In this document: in pieces, positions 18,323 through 27,909 of the stretch
Numbering within the stretch: position 1 is the stretch's first letter
How the letters are laid out: every line of letters begins with the position of its first letter
The notes under the pieces: generated by a model
The model's input: the letters and a program-made list of their open reading frames with translations, nothing else
What the model was told of the DNA's origin: nothing
The model's database searches: none
Position numbers and translations under genes: made by a program
NCBI GenBank assembly: GCA_000953695.1
Contig: LN554846.1
Span: 186,001-250,000, forward strand
Reading direction: 5' to 3'
DNA length: 64,000 nt
Source of the DNA: Aliivibrio wodanis
Lineage (GTDB): Bacteria > Pseudomonadota > Gammaproteobacteria > Enterobacterales > Vibrionaceae

Positions 18323-19988
18323 CCAAATAGATCCAAAAATAGCGACGCCATTACTTAACCTTGGGGTTTCTGACTATCAATTAGAGCAAGCACTGAACTA
18401 CCAACAAGATTTACCTGATCGATTAGAAAAGATCATGGTAAACATGGGAGTACTAGAGCAAGAGCAGTTGGTCGAGTTTTATCAGCAGTATTTATCAATG
18501 CCTGTGTATGATCCGCTACAGCACGATTACTCATTAAGCCTAGAACAAGTACAAGGCTTCAATATTGATAAATTGTTTGAGTTAGGCTGCTTACCTTTTC
18601 AAAATATTGATGGTCAACTATCGGTAGCCTGTTCTGATCCAATGTCGATGAAAATGCTGCAATATTGGCAGACACATACCCAAGCGATAGCTTTATACAT
18701 TACCTCACCACGTAGTTTAGAAGATTTAAAAGCGCAAATTGAAGCCGAGCAACAATCTCAACTGTTTGAACAAGGCGGTGACGAGCTTGCACGATTAAGA
18801 GAACTCGCTTTTGGTGCGCCAACCGTTAACTTAGTGAATAATTTAATTGTAAAAGGCATTAAATTAGGGGCTTCGGATCTACATATCGAACCAAACGGTA
18901 ATCGCCAACGTGCTCGCTTTCGTGTTGATGGTATTTTGCATGAAGCGGAGTCGATTCCACCTCAACTGCAACAAGCGGTATTGTCTCGAATTAAGATCTT
19001 ATCAGGGATGGATATTGCTGAAAAACGTCGCCCTCAAGATGGAAAAATAGAAACCCGAGTTGCAGGTAAAGAGCTGGATATTCGTTGTTCATCACTTCCA
19101 TTAGGCAGTGGTGAAAGCATGGTTATGCGTTTCTTATTGAAAGGGGCAACCAAGTTTGACTTAGAGCATCTTGGCTATGAACCGGATCTAATTGAAGCGA
19201 TTGAGCAAGATCTGAAGCGAACGTCAGGTGTAATTTTAATGACGGGCCCAACAGGTTCAGGTAAAACCACAAGCTTGTATTCATTTTTAAACCAATTGAA
19301 TCAACCTGATGTAAAAATTATCACCCTAGAAGATCCTATCGAGTACCAACTTGAAGGGGTAAACCAAGTTCAAGTAAGAACGGATATTGGTTTTGATTTT
19401 AGTGCAGGTTTACGAAGCATCGTTCGTCAAGATCCAGATATCATCATGGTGGGTGAAATTCGAGATCAAGAAACAGCTCGTATCGCAATGCAATCAGCAT
19501 TAACAGGCCACTTAGTATTTAGTACCGTGCACACCAATGACGCACCAAGTAGCTATACTCGTTTGCTTGATCTTGGTATTGAAGATTACTTATTGAATGC
19601 TTCACTAGTTTCTATAATGGCTCAGCGTTTAGTGAGAACATTATGCCCACACTGTGCGATAGAAATGTCAAAAGAAGAGAGTGAGCAGATATTAGCTCGA
19701 ACAGATATTCAAGAAGTTGTAGAGAAATGGTTGCCTGTCACTGCTACACCGAAAAAAGCCACAGGTTGTGAAAAATGCAATCAATCAGGCTATGCAGGAC
19801 GAATGTCTATTTTGGAGTATTTACCGTGTGATGAAGACATACAGTTAATTGCTAAAGATGCACATTTCTTGAATAACGCGCGTAAATTAATGTTCCAACG
19901 TAATTTTAGAAACTTAAAACAAGATGGACTATTAAAAGTGCTAAAAGGGCATACCTCGTTAGATGAAGTATTAAGGGTTGCAGGCTAA
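18306..19988 (+). CDS. gspE: Secretion ATPase, GspE/PilB family
   Basis: A protein of 560 residues. The ATG at 18306 has GGGAGAAG upstream and is preferred over one at 18273. It has an N-terminal GspE_N-like region and a C-terminal ATPase: Walker A GPTGSGKTT near residue 315, the Asp box ITLEDPIEYQL, Walker B region DPDIIMVGEIRD near 378 and the His box LVFSTVHTNDAPS. Two CxxC pairs near residues 445 and 487 form the zinc site of GspE and PilB proteins. It is the cytoplasmic motor that drives pseudopilus assembly, expected to bind the GspL-like protein. Confidence 0.95.
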   Translation: MSAIFNQIDPKIATPLLNLGVSDYQLEQALNYQQDLPDRLEKIMVNMGVLEQEQLVEFYQQYLSMPVYDPLQHDYSLSLEQVQGFNIDKLFELGCLPFQNIDGQLSVACSDPMSMKMLQYWQTHTQAIALYITSPRSLEDLKAQIEAEQQSQLFEQGGDELARLRELAFGAPTVNLVNNLIVKGIKLGASDLHIEPNGNRQRARFRVDGILHEAESIPPQLQQAVLSRIKILSGMDIAEKRRPQDGKIETRVAGKELDIRCSSLPLGSGESMVMRFLLKGATKFDLEHLGYEPDLIEAIEQDLKRTSGVILMTGPTGSGKTTSLYSFLNQLNQPDVKIITLEDPIEYQLEGVNQVQVRTDIGFDFSAGLRSIVRQDPDIIMVGEIRDQETARIAMQSALTGHLVFSTVHTNDAPSSYTRLLDLGIEDYLLNASLVSIMAQRLVRTLCPHCAIEMSKEESEQILARTDIQEVVEKWLPVTATPKKATGCEKCNQSGYAGRMSILEYLPCDEDIQLIAKDAHFLNNARKLMFQRNFRNLKQDGLLKVLKGHTSLDEVLRVAG

Positions 19989-21193
19989 TGAATACAGAAG
20001 CTGCTGTAGAGTCCTATCAATACAAAGCATACGACAGTAAAGGGAACCTAGTTCAAGGGATGGAGCGAGGGCTTAACGAACAAGTCATTATTGAAAAGCT
20101 TCGTAAGCAGCAATTGACGCCTGTTAGCGTCAGTAAGATAAACGTTAAAAAGGGCAGTGGTAGATTAGGCTCAGCACATATTGAAGAAGTCACATCTCAA
20201 CTCGCGTTACTATTAAAAAGTGGGCTGAAAATAGACAAAGCATTGCAGGTATTGGCCGATAATGCGGCGAATGCCAAGTTGCAAGTCGTTATGTCTGCGG
20301 TGTGCCAAGAGGTAAAGCAAGGTCGAGAGCTATGGCGCGCTTTATCAGAGCATACGGATGTGTTTGATACACTTTATATCGAAATGGTACGTATTGGTGA
20401 AAACAGTGGTCGACTTCCTCAGGTATTTGATAAATTAGCAGAAAGCTTAAAGTTTCAGAGAGAACTAAATAAAAAAATCACTCAGGCAATGGTATATCCA
20501 ATATTTATCATGTTGGTGTGTTTGGTCTCTCTTGCCGCTATTTTTAACTTTGTTGTGCCGAGCATGTCTGGCCTCTTCGAGTCTCTAGCTGAGATCCCAA
20601 GTTATACACAATTCTTGATAGACACCAGTAAATGGGTTCAAAACTATCAATTTTATGTCGTATTTTTGGTTGTTGCTGGTGTGGCTGTTATCTCACAATC
20701 TAAGTCTAACCCTAAAGTTAAAATGGCCATCGATCGCTTTTTGGCTTCATTTTGGTTAACTAAAGGTGCCACTTTAGTCGTTGAACGCGTTCGTTATAGT
20801 GCCTCTATGGAGTTAATGCTCTCTAGTGGTGTTGATTTAGCCAAAGCAATGTCAATGGCAGCGTCTACGGTGAATACACCAGCGTTAAAAAGCCAACTAA
20901 CACAAGCGCAGCAAGAAGTGAGTCAAGGTCATGCTTTAGTCGATTCTCTTACAGGCTTACCTATGTTTGATAATATCTCGTTATCGCTACTGAAAGTCGG
21001 TGAAGAAACCGGACAGGTCGACTTGGTATTTGGTGAAATTAACCGCCGTTCACGCAGCCATTTTGAATCTTGGATGATGAAATTAACCGCCATGTTAGAG
21101 CCATTAATGATTGTGATCATGGGTGGCATTGTCGGCTCTGTGGTTGTCGTAATGCTGCTTAGTATTGTTTCGGTTAATGATGTCAGTTTTTAA
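19988..21193 (+). CDS. gspF: Inner-membrane platform protein, GspF family
   Basis: A protein of 401 residues with the duplicated T2SSF domain. It starts YQYKAYDSKGNLVQG, has the first cytoplasmic domain LALLLKSGLKIDKAL, membrane segments near residues 170-195, 215-235 and 370-395, and a second LMLSSGVDLAKAM domain with LLKVGEETGQVD. It forms the platform core that the ATPase turns. Its start overlaps the gspE stop, and its last 5 codons contain the start of the next gene. Confidence 0.95.
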   Translation: MNTEAAVESYQYKAYDSKGNLVQGMERGLNEQVIIEKLRKQQLTPVSVSKINVKKGSGRLGSAHIEEVTSQLALLLKSGLKIDKALQVLADNAANAKLQVVMSAVCQEVKQGRELWRALSEHTDVFDTLYIEMVRIGENSGRLPQVFDKLAESLKFQRELNKKITQAMVYPIFIMLVCLVSLAAIFNFVVPSMSGLFESLAEIPSYTQFLIDTSKWVQNYQFYVVFLVVAGVAVISQSKSNPKVKMAIDRFLASFWLTKGATLVVERVRYSASMELMLSSGVDLAKAMSMAASTVNTPALKSQLTQAQQEVSQGHALVDSLTGLPMFDNISLSLLKVGEETGQVDLVFGEINRRSRSHFESWMMKLTAMLEPLMIVIMGGIVGSVVVVMLLSIVSVNDVSF

Positions 21194-21635
21194 TCGCAAG
21201 CTCTCACCGCATCGCCATCATAATAAAGCGGTTCATAAAGGATTTACTTTAATTGAACTCTTAATTGTGATGGTGATATTAGGAATAAGCTCAGCCTTGG
21301 TTGGGCCTTCCTTATTTCAGCAATATACCAAGATGCAACAGCAGCAAGAACTGGTTGGTTTTAAGCAGCAGTTGCGTTTTATTGGGCAGCAAGCCTTTTA
21401 CTATCGCTCATCAATACAATTATCACTTGATGGGAAAACAGTCTCAATCCGTTATAACTCCTCAGATGAACAGCAAGATAAAGTGTATGAATCTCTTTTT
21501 TTTGAACCGAGTGAGCTAGTGTTTAATCGAGATGGTACGCCAGATATAGATAAGCTAACGGTGGTGATTAATGAAAAGAAATATGAAATACAGACACCAA
21601 GCATTTTACCAGCAGAAAGGGCTGACACTGATTGA
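21180..21635 (+). CDS. gspH: Minor pseudopilin, GspH-like
   Basis: A protein of 151 residues with a long basic, His-rich prepilin leader of about 20 residues (ending HKG) followed by FTLIELLIVMVILGISSALVGP. The start is one of two adjacent ATGs at 21177 and 21180, both inside the end of gspF. The body is short with a FFEPSELVFNRDGTPD block resembling the GspH/FimT C-terminal domain. Minor pseudopilins H-I-J-K prime the pseudopilus. It is called H by order and by this C-terminal pattern. Confidence 0.8.
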   Translation: MSVFNRKLSPHRHHNKAVHKGFTLIELLIVMVILGISSALVGPSLFQQYTKMQQQQELVGFKQQLRFIGQQAFYYRSSIQLSLDGKTVSIRYNSSDEQQDKVYESLFFEPSELVFNRDGTPDIDKLTVVINEKKYEIQTPSILPAERADTD

Positions 21636-22005
21636 AGTGTTGATCGCTTCTATGATCCTTTTTATGGCAATCGGTTTAGCTGCAAGTGTGTTTCAGCAAA
21701 ATTTGCTACTGCAAAGAAAAGTATTAAATCAGCTAGAACAAACACAATTACAACAAGTAGTAACTAGAAATGTACTTTTTCAATTAGAGCAAAAAAAATT
21801 GTCAGGAAAAGAAGTTGTAAATTTAGTTGAAATTAACTGGAAAGCAGATGTTGAGAAGAAAGCAGCATTTATTGATAGCTATAGCTTTGATACAGAAAAA
21901 TACTCGGCAGATTTAGGGCATGTTACGGTTTATATCATTACTCTAACCTCCGAGCATTGGCCTGATTGGAGTGTAGAATACAAAGAGTCAATATGGACAC
22001 CATAA
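21571..22005 (+). CDS. gspI: Minor pseudopilin, GspI-like
   Basis: A protein of 144 residues with leader MKRNMKYRHQAFYQQKG and the prepilin helix LTLIEVLIASMILFMAIGLAA, where LTLIEVLIA is the GspI hallmark. It overlaps the preceding gene by about 65 bp in another frame, an unusually long overlap; a later ATG at 21583 would shorten it only slightly. It has no other recognised domain. Its role is inferred to be a component of the initiating pseudopilus tip complex. Confidence 0.85.
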   Translation: MKRNMKYRHQAFYQQKGLTLIEVLIASMILFMAIGLAASVFQQNLLLQRKVLNQLEQTQLQQVVTRNVLFQLEQKKLSGKEVVNLVEINWKADVEKKAAFIDSYSFDTEKYSADLGHVTVYIITLTSEHWPDWSVEYKESIWTP

Positions 22006-22706
22006 AGAAAAATAACGGATTTACCTTAGTTGAAATGTTGGTGTCTATGGTTATCTTATCGAGCGTGATAGTGATAGCGACACAAGCCCATAAACAATTT
22101 ATTGTCAATTCAGAGCAGTTTTCAGATAAATATCAAAAGACATTAGTTACAACACAGTTTAGAGAACTGCTTTTTGAACGCATAGAGCAGTCGGTATTAT
22201 ATGTAACAAAGAAAAACAATGTTTTTGGAATAGATAAAAATGTAGTTTATTGGATTGGAGATAGCAAACAACTTGTTGCTGTCACTCGTATGAGTCTGCA
22301 AAATCCAAAACGTTCAGCGGTATATATGCTAAGTGTCATTGATAATGAGCTTATTTATTGTGAGAAAGTCATGGACAGTTGGATAGCCGAGGCCGGAGAA
22401 ATACCTTCTGATATATGCCAATATTCGAGAGTGATAGCTTCAGATATTGATAAATTATCTATTCGTTATTATGGCTGGCCAAATAGCACAGAGATGTTGC
22501 AAGCACAAAGCTCTGAGTTTTTAACTGGGGTCAGATCCAAACAGCAGTGGTTTACTCAATATCACGGAGAGAAAACAGAACTAGCACCAGAGTGGATAGA
22601 GTTAACATTAACTGAAAAAAATGAGCAAAAAAACACATGGTTATTACCAGTTAAATACCATGATTCCGAAAGATTAACTTTGCTTTATAATCAGGCGGAA
22701 GGATGA
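21993..22706 (+). CDS. gspJ: Minor pseudopilin, GspJ-like
   Basis: A protein of 237 residues from ATG 21993, with an AAAGAG site, which gives the short leader MDTIKKNNG before FTLVEMLVSMVILSSVIVIA. The body has beta-rich segments and a DIDKLSIRYYGWPNS region, then EWIELTLTEK as in GspJ, where the segment supports contacts to I and K. It overlaps the end of gspI by 13 bp and is followed after 3 bp by gspK. Confidence 0.87.
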   Translation: MDTIKKNNGFTLVEMLVSMVILSSVIVIATQAHKQFIVNSEQFSDKYQKTLVTTQFRELLFERIEQSVLYVTKKNNVFGIDKNVVYWIGDSKQLVAVTRMSLQNPKRSAVYMLSVIDNELIYCEKVMDSWIAEAGEIPSDICQYSRVIASDIDKLSIRYYGWPNSTEMLQAQSSEFLTGVRSKQQWFTQYHGEKTELAPEWIELTLTEKNEQKNTWLLPVKYHDSERLTLLYNQAEG

Positions 22707-22709
22707 ACC

Positions 22710-23609
22710 ATGCGGATCTCAGGCTCTAAAGAGAAAGGTGCAGCCCTTATAATGGTGTTAATGATTGTCGCCATCATGACGGTCGTTGTCACCTCTACAG
22801 TATATAAAAATAGATTGTTGATCAAAGAAGCAGAGTTACAAAAAAGTTATACTCAAGGACGTTTTGCCATAAAAACGGTAAAAGCAGAACTTATCCAGTT
22901 GCTAACAACGACACCAACGTGGCTTTTAGGTCCAACAAAGAAAGCTAAAGAGGAGTATGAGTTACCAAAAGACATGAACTTTTATGGAACTCCTTTTAAA
23001 TATCATGGATTAAATGTAAAAATCCAAGACCTCTCAGGATTAGTCTCTCTTTATCCTTTTGATGAAGATGGCTTTTTGCTCTTATTAAAAAGTATGGGCA
23101 TTAAGTCAAAAGAGCGCAATATCTTGTTTGATTCAATGAAAGACTGGCAAGATAATGACGATTTAAAGCGCTTAAATGGTGCAGAAAAATTTGATTATCT
23201 TGATAAAAGCTTACCGCGTAATGGTGCTTTGCAAGTTATTGATGAAATCCTTTTAATTAAAGGAATGACACCAGAAATATGGGATAAAATATCCCCTTAT
23301 ATTGTGTTGTTTGGACGAGGGGCAATGAGTACTCGTTATATTCCAGACGAACGTCTTGATATTTTTGGCAGTGATTTTGACCAAAAAAATATTTTAGAAA
23401 AAAGAAAATCACTAAGAGAAAACGGAGAAGATCCTACAGCGATAACGTATGGTGGTGAGTTAGCATATCCAGGTCGTCGCTTAATGATTACGATATCTAT
23501 GCCTCACCGAAGTAATCAACATACAGAGTCGTTTGTAATAGTAAGAACAAGAGGGATGAATTTCCCCTATGTCATCGCAGATAATATCGTTGGAACGTAT
23601 GAGAATTAA
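22710..23609 (+). CDS. gspK: Minor pseudopilin, GspK-like
   Basis: A protein of 299 residues. The prepilin start is MRISGSKEKG, then AALIMVLMIVAIMTVVVTS; position +5 is Met rather than Glu, as is usual in GspK. VKIQDLSGLVSLYPFDEDG, the DWQDNDDLKRLNGAEKFDY block with acidic residues, and a central helical domain match the GspK family. Its expected place is the tip of the pseudopilus. The unit overlaps the next gene start by 11 bp. Confidence 0.88.
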   Translation: MRISGSKEKGAALIMVLMIVAIMTVVVTSTVYKNRLLIKEAELQKSYTQGRFAIKTVKAELIQLLTTTPTWLLGPTKKAKEEYELPKDMNFYGTPFKYHGLNVKIQDLSGLVSLYPFDEDGFLLLLKSMGIKSKERNILFDSMKDWQDNDDLKRLNGAEKFDYLDKSLPRNGALQVIDEILLIKGMTPEIWDKISPYIVLFGRGAMSTRYIPDERLDIFGSDFDQKNILEKRKSLRENGEDPTAITYGGELAYPGRRLMITISMPHRSNQHTESFVIVRTRGMNFPYVIADNIVGTYEN

Positions 23610-24738
23610 ATCATCATTATCAGTGCAGTGGCCATTTAATACGTATTTATATACAAATGGCCTGTACCAATTGCAAGACACTGGTTGGGAAGCAAGTGAA
23701 AGTGAATCGTTCACTTTAAAAAATTGGAAATCAACCGTTTGTATTGTGGCTCGTGAGCACTACATAGAAGAGCAACGTGATTATCCAATCAGTAATATTT
23801 ACCATTTATTAAAAATTATTCAGGCAGAAAAACAGAATATAGCCCCGTTTGATGGTGAAACATTTTGGGCAATTACTAAGTTTACACCTGGCCAATTTCA
23901 AGTGACGTATTGGTCTGTGCAATCTCACATCATTGAGAGTTTGAGATCACAATTTAAGTTTATAGTTCCCGAGTCTTTCCTATTAGTACAAGCCTTATCT
24001 GAAGATGGTGTTTTTACCATTGGTAAAGATCGAGGGCTATTTTTATACAAACAAGAAAATAGCTTTGTTTGTATGATCAAAGATGCATTGATTGATAGTG
24101 CAGATCGGTTTTGTGCGTTATTAAACAAGCCAGAATTAGCATCAAATATACAGAGTATCAGTGACGAACAATATCAGAGTATTTTAGCTCAGAGAGTTAA
24201 AAAGTTACCTCCTTATTATTTTATTGGTTTACACCTATCTAATGTAAAAGAGAAAGCTTCTTACGATATTGAAAAATGGAAAAAACCAGCGTTATTCGGT
24301 TTGTGTGGTTTATTTGCTTATGGTATCGCTGTCACGTCTTATTTGAATAATCACCAAGCTAATTTAGATTCTTTGTTAGGTGAAAAGCGCAAAGAAATGT
24401 CAGTGCTATTAAAAACAGAAAGCCAACTTCGATCTTTGCAAGCGACTCAAGATGCCTATCAATTTATTAGCCATGAGTTTCCAAGTTTGTCGAATTTATT
24501 CGCCATGCTTGTGCCATTAAAAGAAAAAGGATTGGTTATTCAGAATATCCGCTTAACAGGATCTGAAGTGAAATTACGAGTGGTTAGTCCATCTGGAACC
24601 GATGTTTTTTCTACATTAGCTGAGAGTAAATTAGTGAGTAATCTTGATTTTGATGGTGCGATACAGAAGCATCGTGGTACAGATTTAGATGTGTACACTC
24701 TTCAATTTAACTACGTCAGAGGCAGTGATAATGAATAA
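23599..24738 (+). CDS. gspL: Inner-membrane assembly protein, GspL-like
   Basis: A protein of 379 residues. ATG 23599 has GGA at proper spacing (gttGGAacgtATG) and replaces an upstream in-frame ATG at 23569. An N-terminal cytoplasmic domain of about 230 residues is followed by one membrane segment (ALFGLCGLFAYGIAVTSYL) near residue 240, a coiled region and a C-terminal ferredoxin-like fold (GLVIQNIRLTGSEVKLRVVS). The layout is that of GspL, which links the ATPase to the periplasmic apparatus. Sequence similarity is weak, so the call rests on architecture plus order. Confidence 0.78.
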   Translation: MRIKSSLSVQWPFNTYLYTNGLYQLQDTGWEASESESFTLKNWKSTVCIVAREHYIEEQRDYPISNIYHLLKIIQAEKQNIAPFDGETFWAITKFTPGQFQVTYWSVQSHIIESLRSQFKFIVPESFLLVQALSEDGVFTIGKDRGLFLYKQENSFVCMIKDALIDSADRFCALLNKPELASNIQSISDEQYQSILAQRVKKLPPYYFIGLHLSNVKEKASYDIEKWKKPALFGLCGLFAYGIAVTSYLNNHQANLDSLLGEKRKEMSVLLKTESQLRSLQATQDAYQFISHEFPSLSNLFAMLVPLKEKGLVIQNIRLTGSEVKLRVVSPSGTDVFSTLAESKLVSNLDFDGAIQKHRGTDLDVYTLQFNYVRGSDNE

Positions 24739-25249
24739 TAAATTGGCTTTGTTGTTTATCGCTGTTTTAGTTGGTTTGAAATTTATAATCGTGCCTTGGT
24801 TTGATTGGGTTAGCGAAACTACAGCAGATATTGAACAAAAAGAAAGATCATATGCCAAATTAAGCCGTTTAAGTGATCAGCAAGAAAAAGCACAAGCAGA
24901 AATTAAGCGTTTAGAGCAGCAATTAGCACCACTAGAAAAGAAGAAACTACCCAATTCTCGTGCAAAAATCACGACTATGACTCTGGATTATATGAGTGAT
25001 TTAGGCAAAAAATTTGATGTGACAGTCCGAAACCAGCGATTAGGAGAGATTCAAGAAGGGCAACTTAATTATGTTCCATTGAACCTAATGGTAGAAGGTG
25101 ACCCGATTGGAATAGCTCAATTTATTACTGAATTAGAAACAGGCAAATACATTATGGTGGTTGCTCAAGCTTCTATTACTAAAAATACAAGAATAGAGAG
25201 TCGATTATCTCTGAATCTTACACTGTATCTAGCAACAAAGGAGTCATGA
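24731..25249 (+). CDS. gspM: Inner-membrane assembly protein, GspM-like
   Basis: A protein of 172 residues from ATG 24731, overlapping gspL by 8 bp. It has a short cytosolic start, one membrane segment (LALLFIAVLVGLKFIIVPWF), a charged coiled coil near residues 35-75 and a C-terminal ferredoxin-like domain (YVPLNLMVEGDPIGIAQFI). This matches GspM and PilO-type proteins that pair with GspL. An ATGA-type overlap links it to the next gene. Confidence 0.78.
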   Translation: MNNKLALLFIAVLVGLKFIIVPWFDWVSETTADIEQKERSYAKLSRLSDQQEKAQAEIKRLEQQLAPLEKKKLPNSRAKITTMTLDYMSDLGKKFDVTVRNQRLGEIQEGQLNYVPLNLMVEGDPIGIAQFITELETGKYIMVVAQASITKNTRIESRLSLNLTLYLATKES

Positions 25250-25749
25250 TGAATAAGGTTAAACATCACCTTTTAATGCTAGGTTTTATTCTATTAATCA
25301 TGTTATTTCATTTTTTTGGGGTGATTTACTCATCATCTGAACAAGATGAAAATGAACATGTTACTCGTTCAACATTGGTTGAAAAACCATTTAATAGATC
25401 GGCATTTACGGCGAAAGAGTTGAGTGATTTGTTTGCGATTAATTATAAAGAGATTGTAGGCAAAAATGATAATGAGCAAGCAGGAGTTGAAGAAGTTCAA
25501 TCGCAGATATTACTGAATGATATTGACGTTTTTATTCGAGCAATATCACAAGTAAACGGCAGAGCAATTATTTACGTTTCTTATGAACAAGACGGTAAAC
25601 TGCAGCGAGAAAAAATTGCCATTAACGATCAATTATTTGGTTACACCTTAATAAACGTGAGCAGAGGATTGCTTACCTTTGAGCGTGATGAACAAATAAT
25701 CAATTACACTATTTTTAAAGCTAAGAAAAAGACAGAAGGGAACAGGTAA
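25246..25749 (+). CDS. gspC: GspC/PilP-like periplasmic HR-domain protein
   Basis: A protein of 167 residues with one N-terminal membrane segment (HHLLMLGFILLIMLFHFFGVIY), a polar linker and a C-terminal domain with VNGRAIIYVSY, KIAINDQLFGYTLINVSRGLLTF and INYTIFKA. The pattern is that of the homology region of GspC/PilP proteins, which touches the N0 domain of the secretin. It lacks a PDZ or coiled-coil substrate domain found in longer GspC proteins. It lies directly before the secretin gene, as such a partner should. A GspN identity is less likely. Confidence 0.65.
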   Translation: MMNKVKHHLLMLGFILLIMLFHFFGVIYSSSEQDENEHVTRSTLVEKPFNRSAFTAKELSDLFAINYKEIVGKNDNEQAGVEEVQSQILLNDIDVFIRAISQVNGRAIIYVSYEQDGKLQREKIAINDQLFGYTLINVSRGLLTFERDEQIINYTIFKAKKKTEGNR

Positions 25750-25750
25750 C

Positions 25751-27880
25751 ATGACAAGTCAGTTTACCAAAAGCATAGTATCAGTTGTGCTGACGATAAC
25801 ATTATCAGGGTGTGTCACTACAGGTAATGAAGATGTAAATGCCGTTGATTATAAAGACTTCAACCTAGGACCTTCTTCTTTAGAAGATCATAATGTTGCT
25901 CATAATGAAAATACGACAAGCAGCACGACCTCAACAGATACAGAAATAAATAAACAGAGTAAGTCATTTTCTGCACAGCAACTTGCGCCGTTACCTCAAG
26001 TCTCTGGTGAGGGTATTGCACTTTTACAAGCCACACCTAAATTCGCTGATGATGATAAACAGCTCAGTGTGTCTGTAAATGAAATGTCAGTAACTGAGTT
26101 TATTCATCATATTTATGGTGATTTATTGGAATTGGATTATGCAATTTCACCAAAAGTAGAGCAAATGCGTGAGAAGGTAGTCTTACGTTTACAAAATACA
26201 GTAACCTCAAATGAACTGTACCAACTTTCAGGTAATTTATTGAAAGAAAATGGTATTGCGATTGCGAGTAAAGATAATATCTTATATTTTCAGAAAGAAA
26301 ATAAAAGAGACAAAGCCAATAAAGCGGTTGGTATTGGTCGTGAAGCGGCAGATATTCCTAATGCTCCAGGGGTGTTAGTTCAGCTAGTTCCGTATATTTA
26401 TAATTCTAGTGGGACAATTCGTCGAATTATCGGCCAGCTAACCAATGTAAAAGTATCTTCATTAGATGAACAAAAGCTATTGATCATTGAAGGTACGCGT
26501 GAAGAAATCATGCGAGCAATGCAAATTGTTAATATGCTTGACGTTCCATCAGCTAAAGGTAGAGACATTCGTTATTTGACAATGGTTTATACCTCTCCTG
26601 ATGAAATGATTAATTTACTTACAGAAGTGCTAAAAAATGAAGGTGTGACAGTTGGTGGCAACGGCGATATCGCAATTGTTCCCGTCACTCGTCAAAATGC
26701 AATGATTGTTTATGCATCGAGTAATAAGCTTGGTCGTCGCGTGGTTGAGTGGGCTAAAACCTTAGATAAACCAGAAGAGGGAGCTAAATCTCGATTCTAT
26801 ATTTATCGTCCTAAATTTTCGAAAGCAGAAAATATCCATGAAGCCTTATCTCAGTTTATTTCTGGTGGAACAGGTGGTGGCTTAGGTGGGAATGCACCAA
26901 CAAATGGGGCTGAAAAAGAAGCGAGTGGGAAATCAAATAATTCAATCGCGCAAAATGATGACTTTAAAATTGCAGTTGATAGTGTTCAAAACTCTTTATT
27001 AATACAAGCAACTCCGCAGCAATATCATGAGTTGTTAACGTTACTTGAACAGTTAGATCAGTTGCCACCTCAAGTCGCATTAGATGTCGCTATTGCTGAG
27101 TTTGATATTAGTGATAACTTTACAGCGGGTATTTCGAAGTTATTGATTGATAGCTCTAAATCTAATGATAAAAAAGCAGTTGCCTCATTTGAACCTTTTA
27201 ATGGTAGCTTTAGTTTATCTGGGCTTTGGGGAGTTGGTGAACTGGATTTCAGTTTGATTGCTGAAAAAGCCAAAGCTCGAGTTTTATCTCGTCCATACCT
27301 TGTAGTGCAAGATGGAGAAAGCGCGTCGATAACTGCAGGTAAACAAGTTCCGGTACAGACGGGTTCAAACACCAGTGATGGTGGAAATACAACGGTAGAA
27401 ATTCAATACCGTAGTACAGGTGTGAGCTTAAACGTAACGCCAACGATTAATGCCGATGGTTTAGTCTCGTTGATTGTTTCTCAATCGGTAAGTAGCTCTG
27501 AACCAGGGCCTGCAGATTTAAACCCAATAATTACTGATCGTAGTTTAAATACAGCAGTATTGGTCGGAAATGGGCAAACCGCAATTCTTGGTGGCTTAAT
27601 TCAAAATAATGAAGGAACAAGAGGGAATAGCGTTCCATTCTTTAGTGACCTCCCTCTAATCGGTGACTTGTTTAAAACGAAAGCCGATACATTTAGTCGC
27701 TCAGAATTAGTTATTATGATCACACCGAAGATCTTGAAAAATACAACAGATCTAGATGATTTTACGAACTCAGTTAAAGAAGTATTTACTATACCTGTTG
27801 GTAAAAACTTAAACGAGATAAGTGAAAAAGAATCGCCTCAAGAATCTGAAATGAACAAAGAAACTCAAGATGAAAAATAA
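25751..27880 (+). CDS. gspD: Secretin, GspD family lipoprotein
   Basis: A protein of 709 residues. The signal ends in a lipobox (TLSGC, Cys21), so the secretin is itself acylated and may reach the outer membrane without a pilotin. After a Ser/Thr-rich linker come N0 (VSVNEMSVTEFIHHIYGDLL), N1 (VQLVPYIYNSSGTIRRIIG), N2 and N3 domains with a Gly-rich insert, then the secretin core (QVALDVAIAEFDISDNFTAG, VLSRPYLVVQDGESASITAG) and the signature TAILGGLIQNNEGTRGN...PLIGDLFKT. It ends with a charged tail. It forms the outer-membrane gate of the system. Confidence 0.94.
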   Translation: MTSQFTKSIVSVVLTITLSGCVTTGNEDVNAVDYKDFNLGPSSLEDHNVAHNENTTSSTTSTDTEINKQSKSFSAQQLAPLPQVSGEGIALLQATPKFADDDKQLSVSVNEMSVTEFIHHIYGDLLELDYAISPKVEQMREKVVLRLQNTVTSNELYQLSGNLLKENGIAIASKDNILYFQKENKRDKANKAVGIGREAADIPNAPGVLVQLVPYIYNSSGTIRRIIGQLTNVKVSSLDEQKLLIIEGTREEIMRAMQIVNMLDVPSAKGRDIRYLTMVYTSPDEMINLLTEVLKNEGVTVGGNGDIAIVPVTRQNAMIVYASSNKLGRRVVEWAKTLDKPEEGAKSRFYIYRPKFSKAENIHEALSQFISGGTGGGLGGNAPTNGAEKEASGKSNNSIAQNDDFKIAVDSVQNSLLIQATPQQYHELLTLLEQLDQLPPQVALDVAIAEFDISDNFTAGISKLLIDSSKSNDKKAVASFEPFNGSFSLSGLWGVGELDFSLIAEKAKARVLSRPYLVVQDGESASITAGKQVPVQTGSNTSDGGNTTVEIQYRSTGVSLNVTPTINADGLVSLIVSQSVSSSEPGPADLNPIITDRSLNTAVLVGNGQTAILGGLIQNNEGTRGNSVPFFSDLPLIGDLFKTKADTFSRSELVIMITPKILKNTTDLDDFTNSVKEVFTIPVGKNLNEISEKESPQESEMNKETQDEK

Positions 27881-27909
27881 ACTATAACTAGTTAGTTTTT
27901 AATAGATAT

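Noticed and set aside
17924..27880. Assignment of the operon to MSHA or type IV pili
   Set aside because: A GspG-type calcium loop, all four minor pseudopilins H-I-J-K in order, and L, M and C-type proteins fit type II secretion better. No PilT-like retraction ATPase or pilin-type genes are present.
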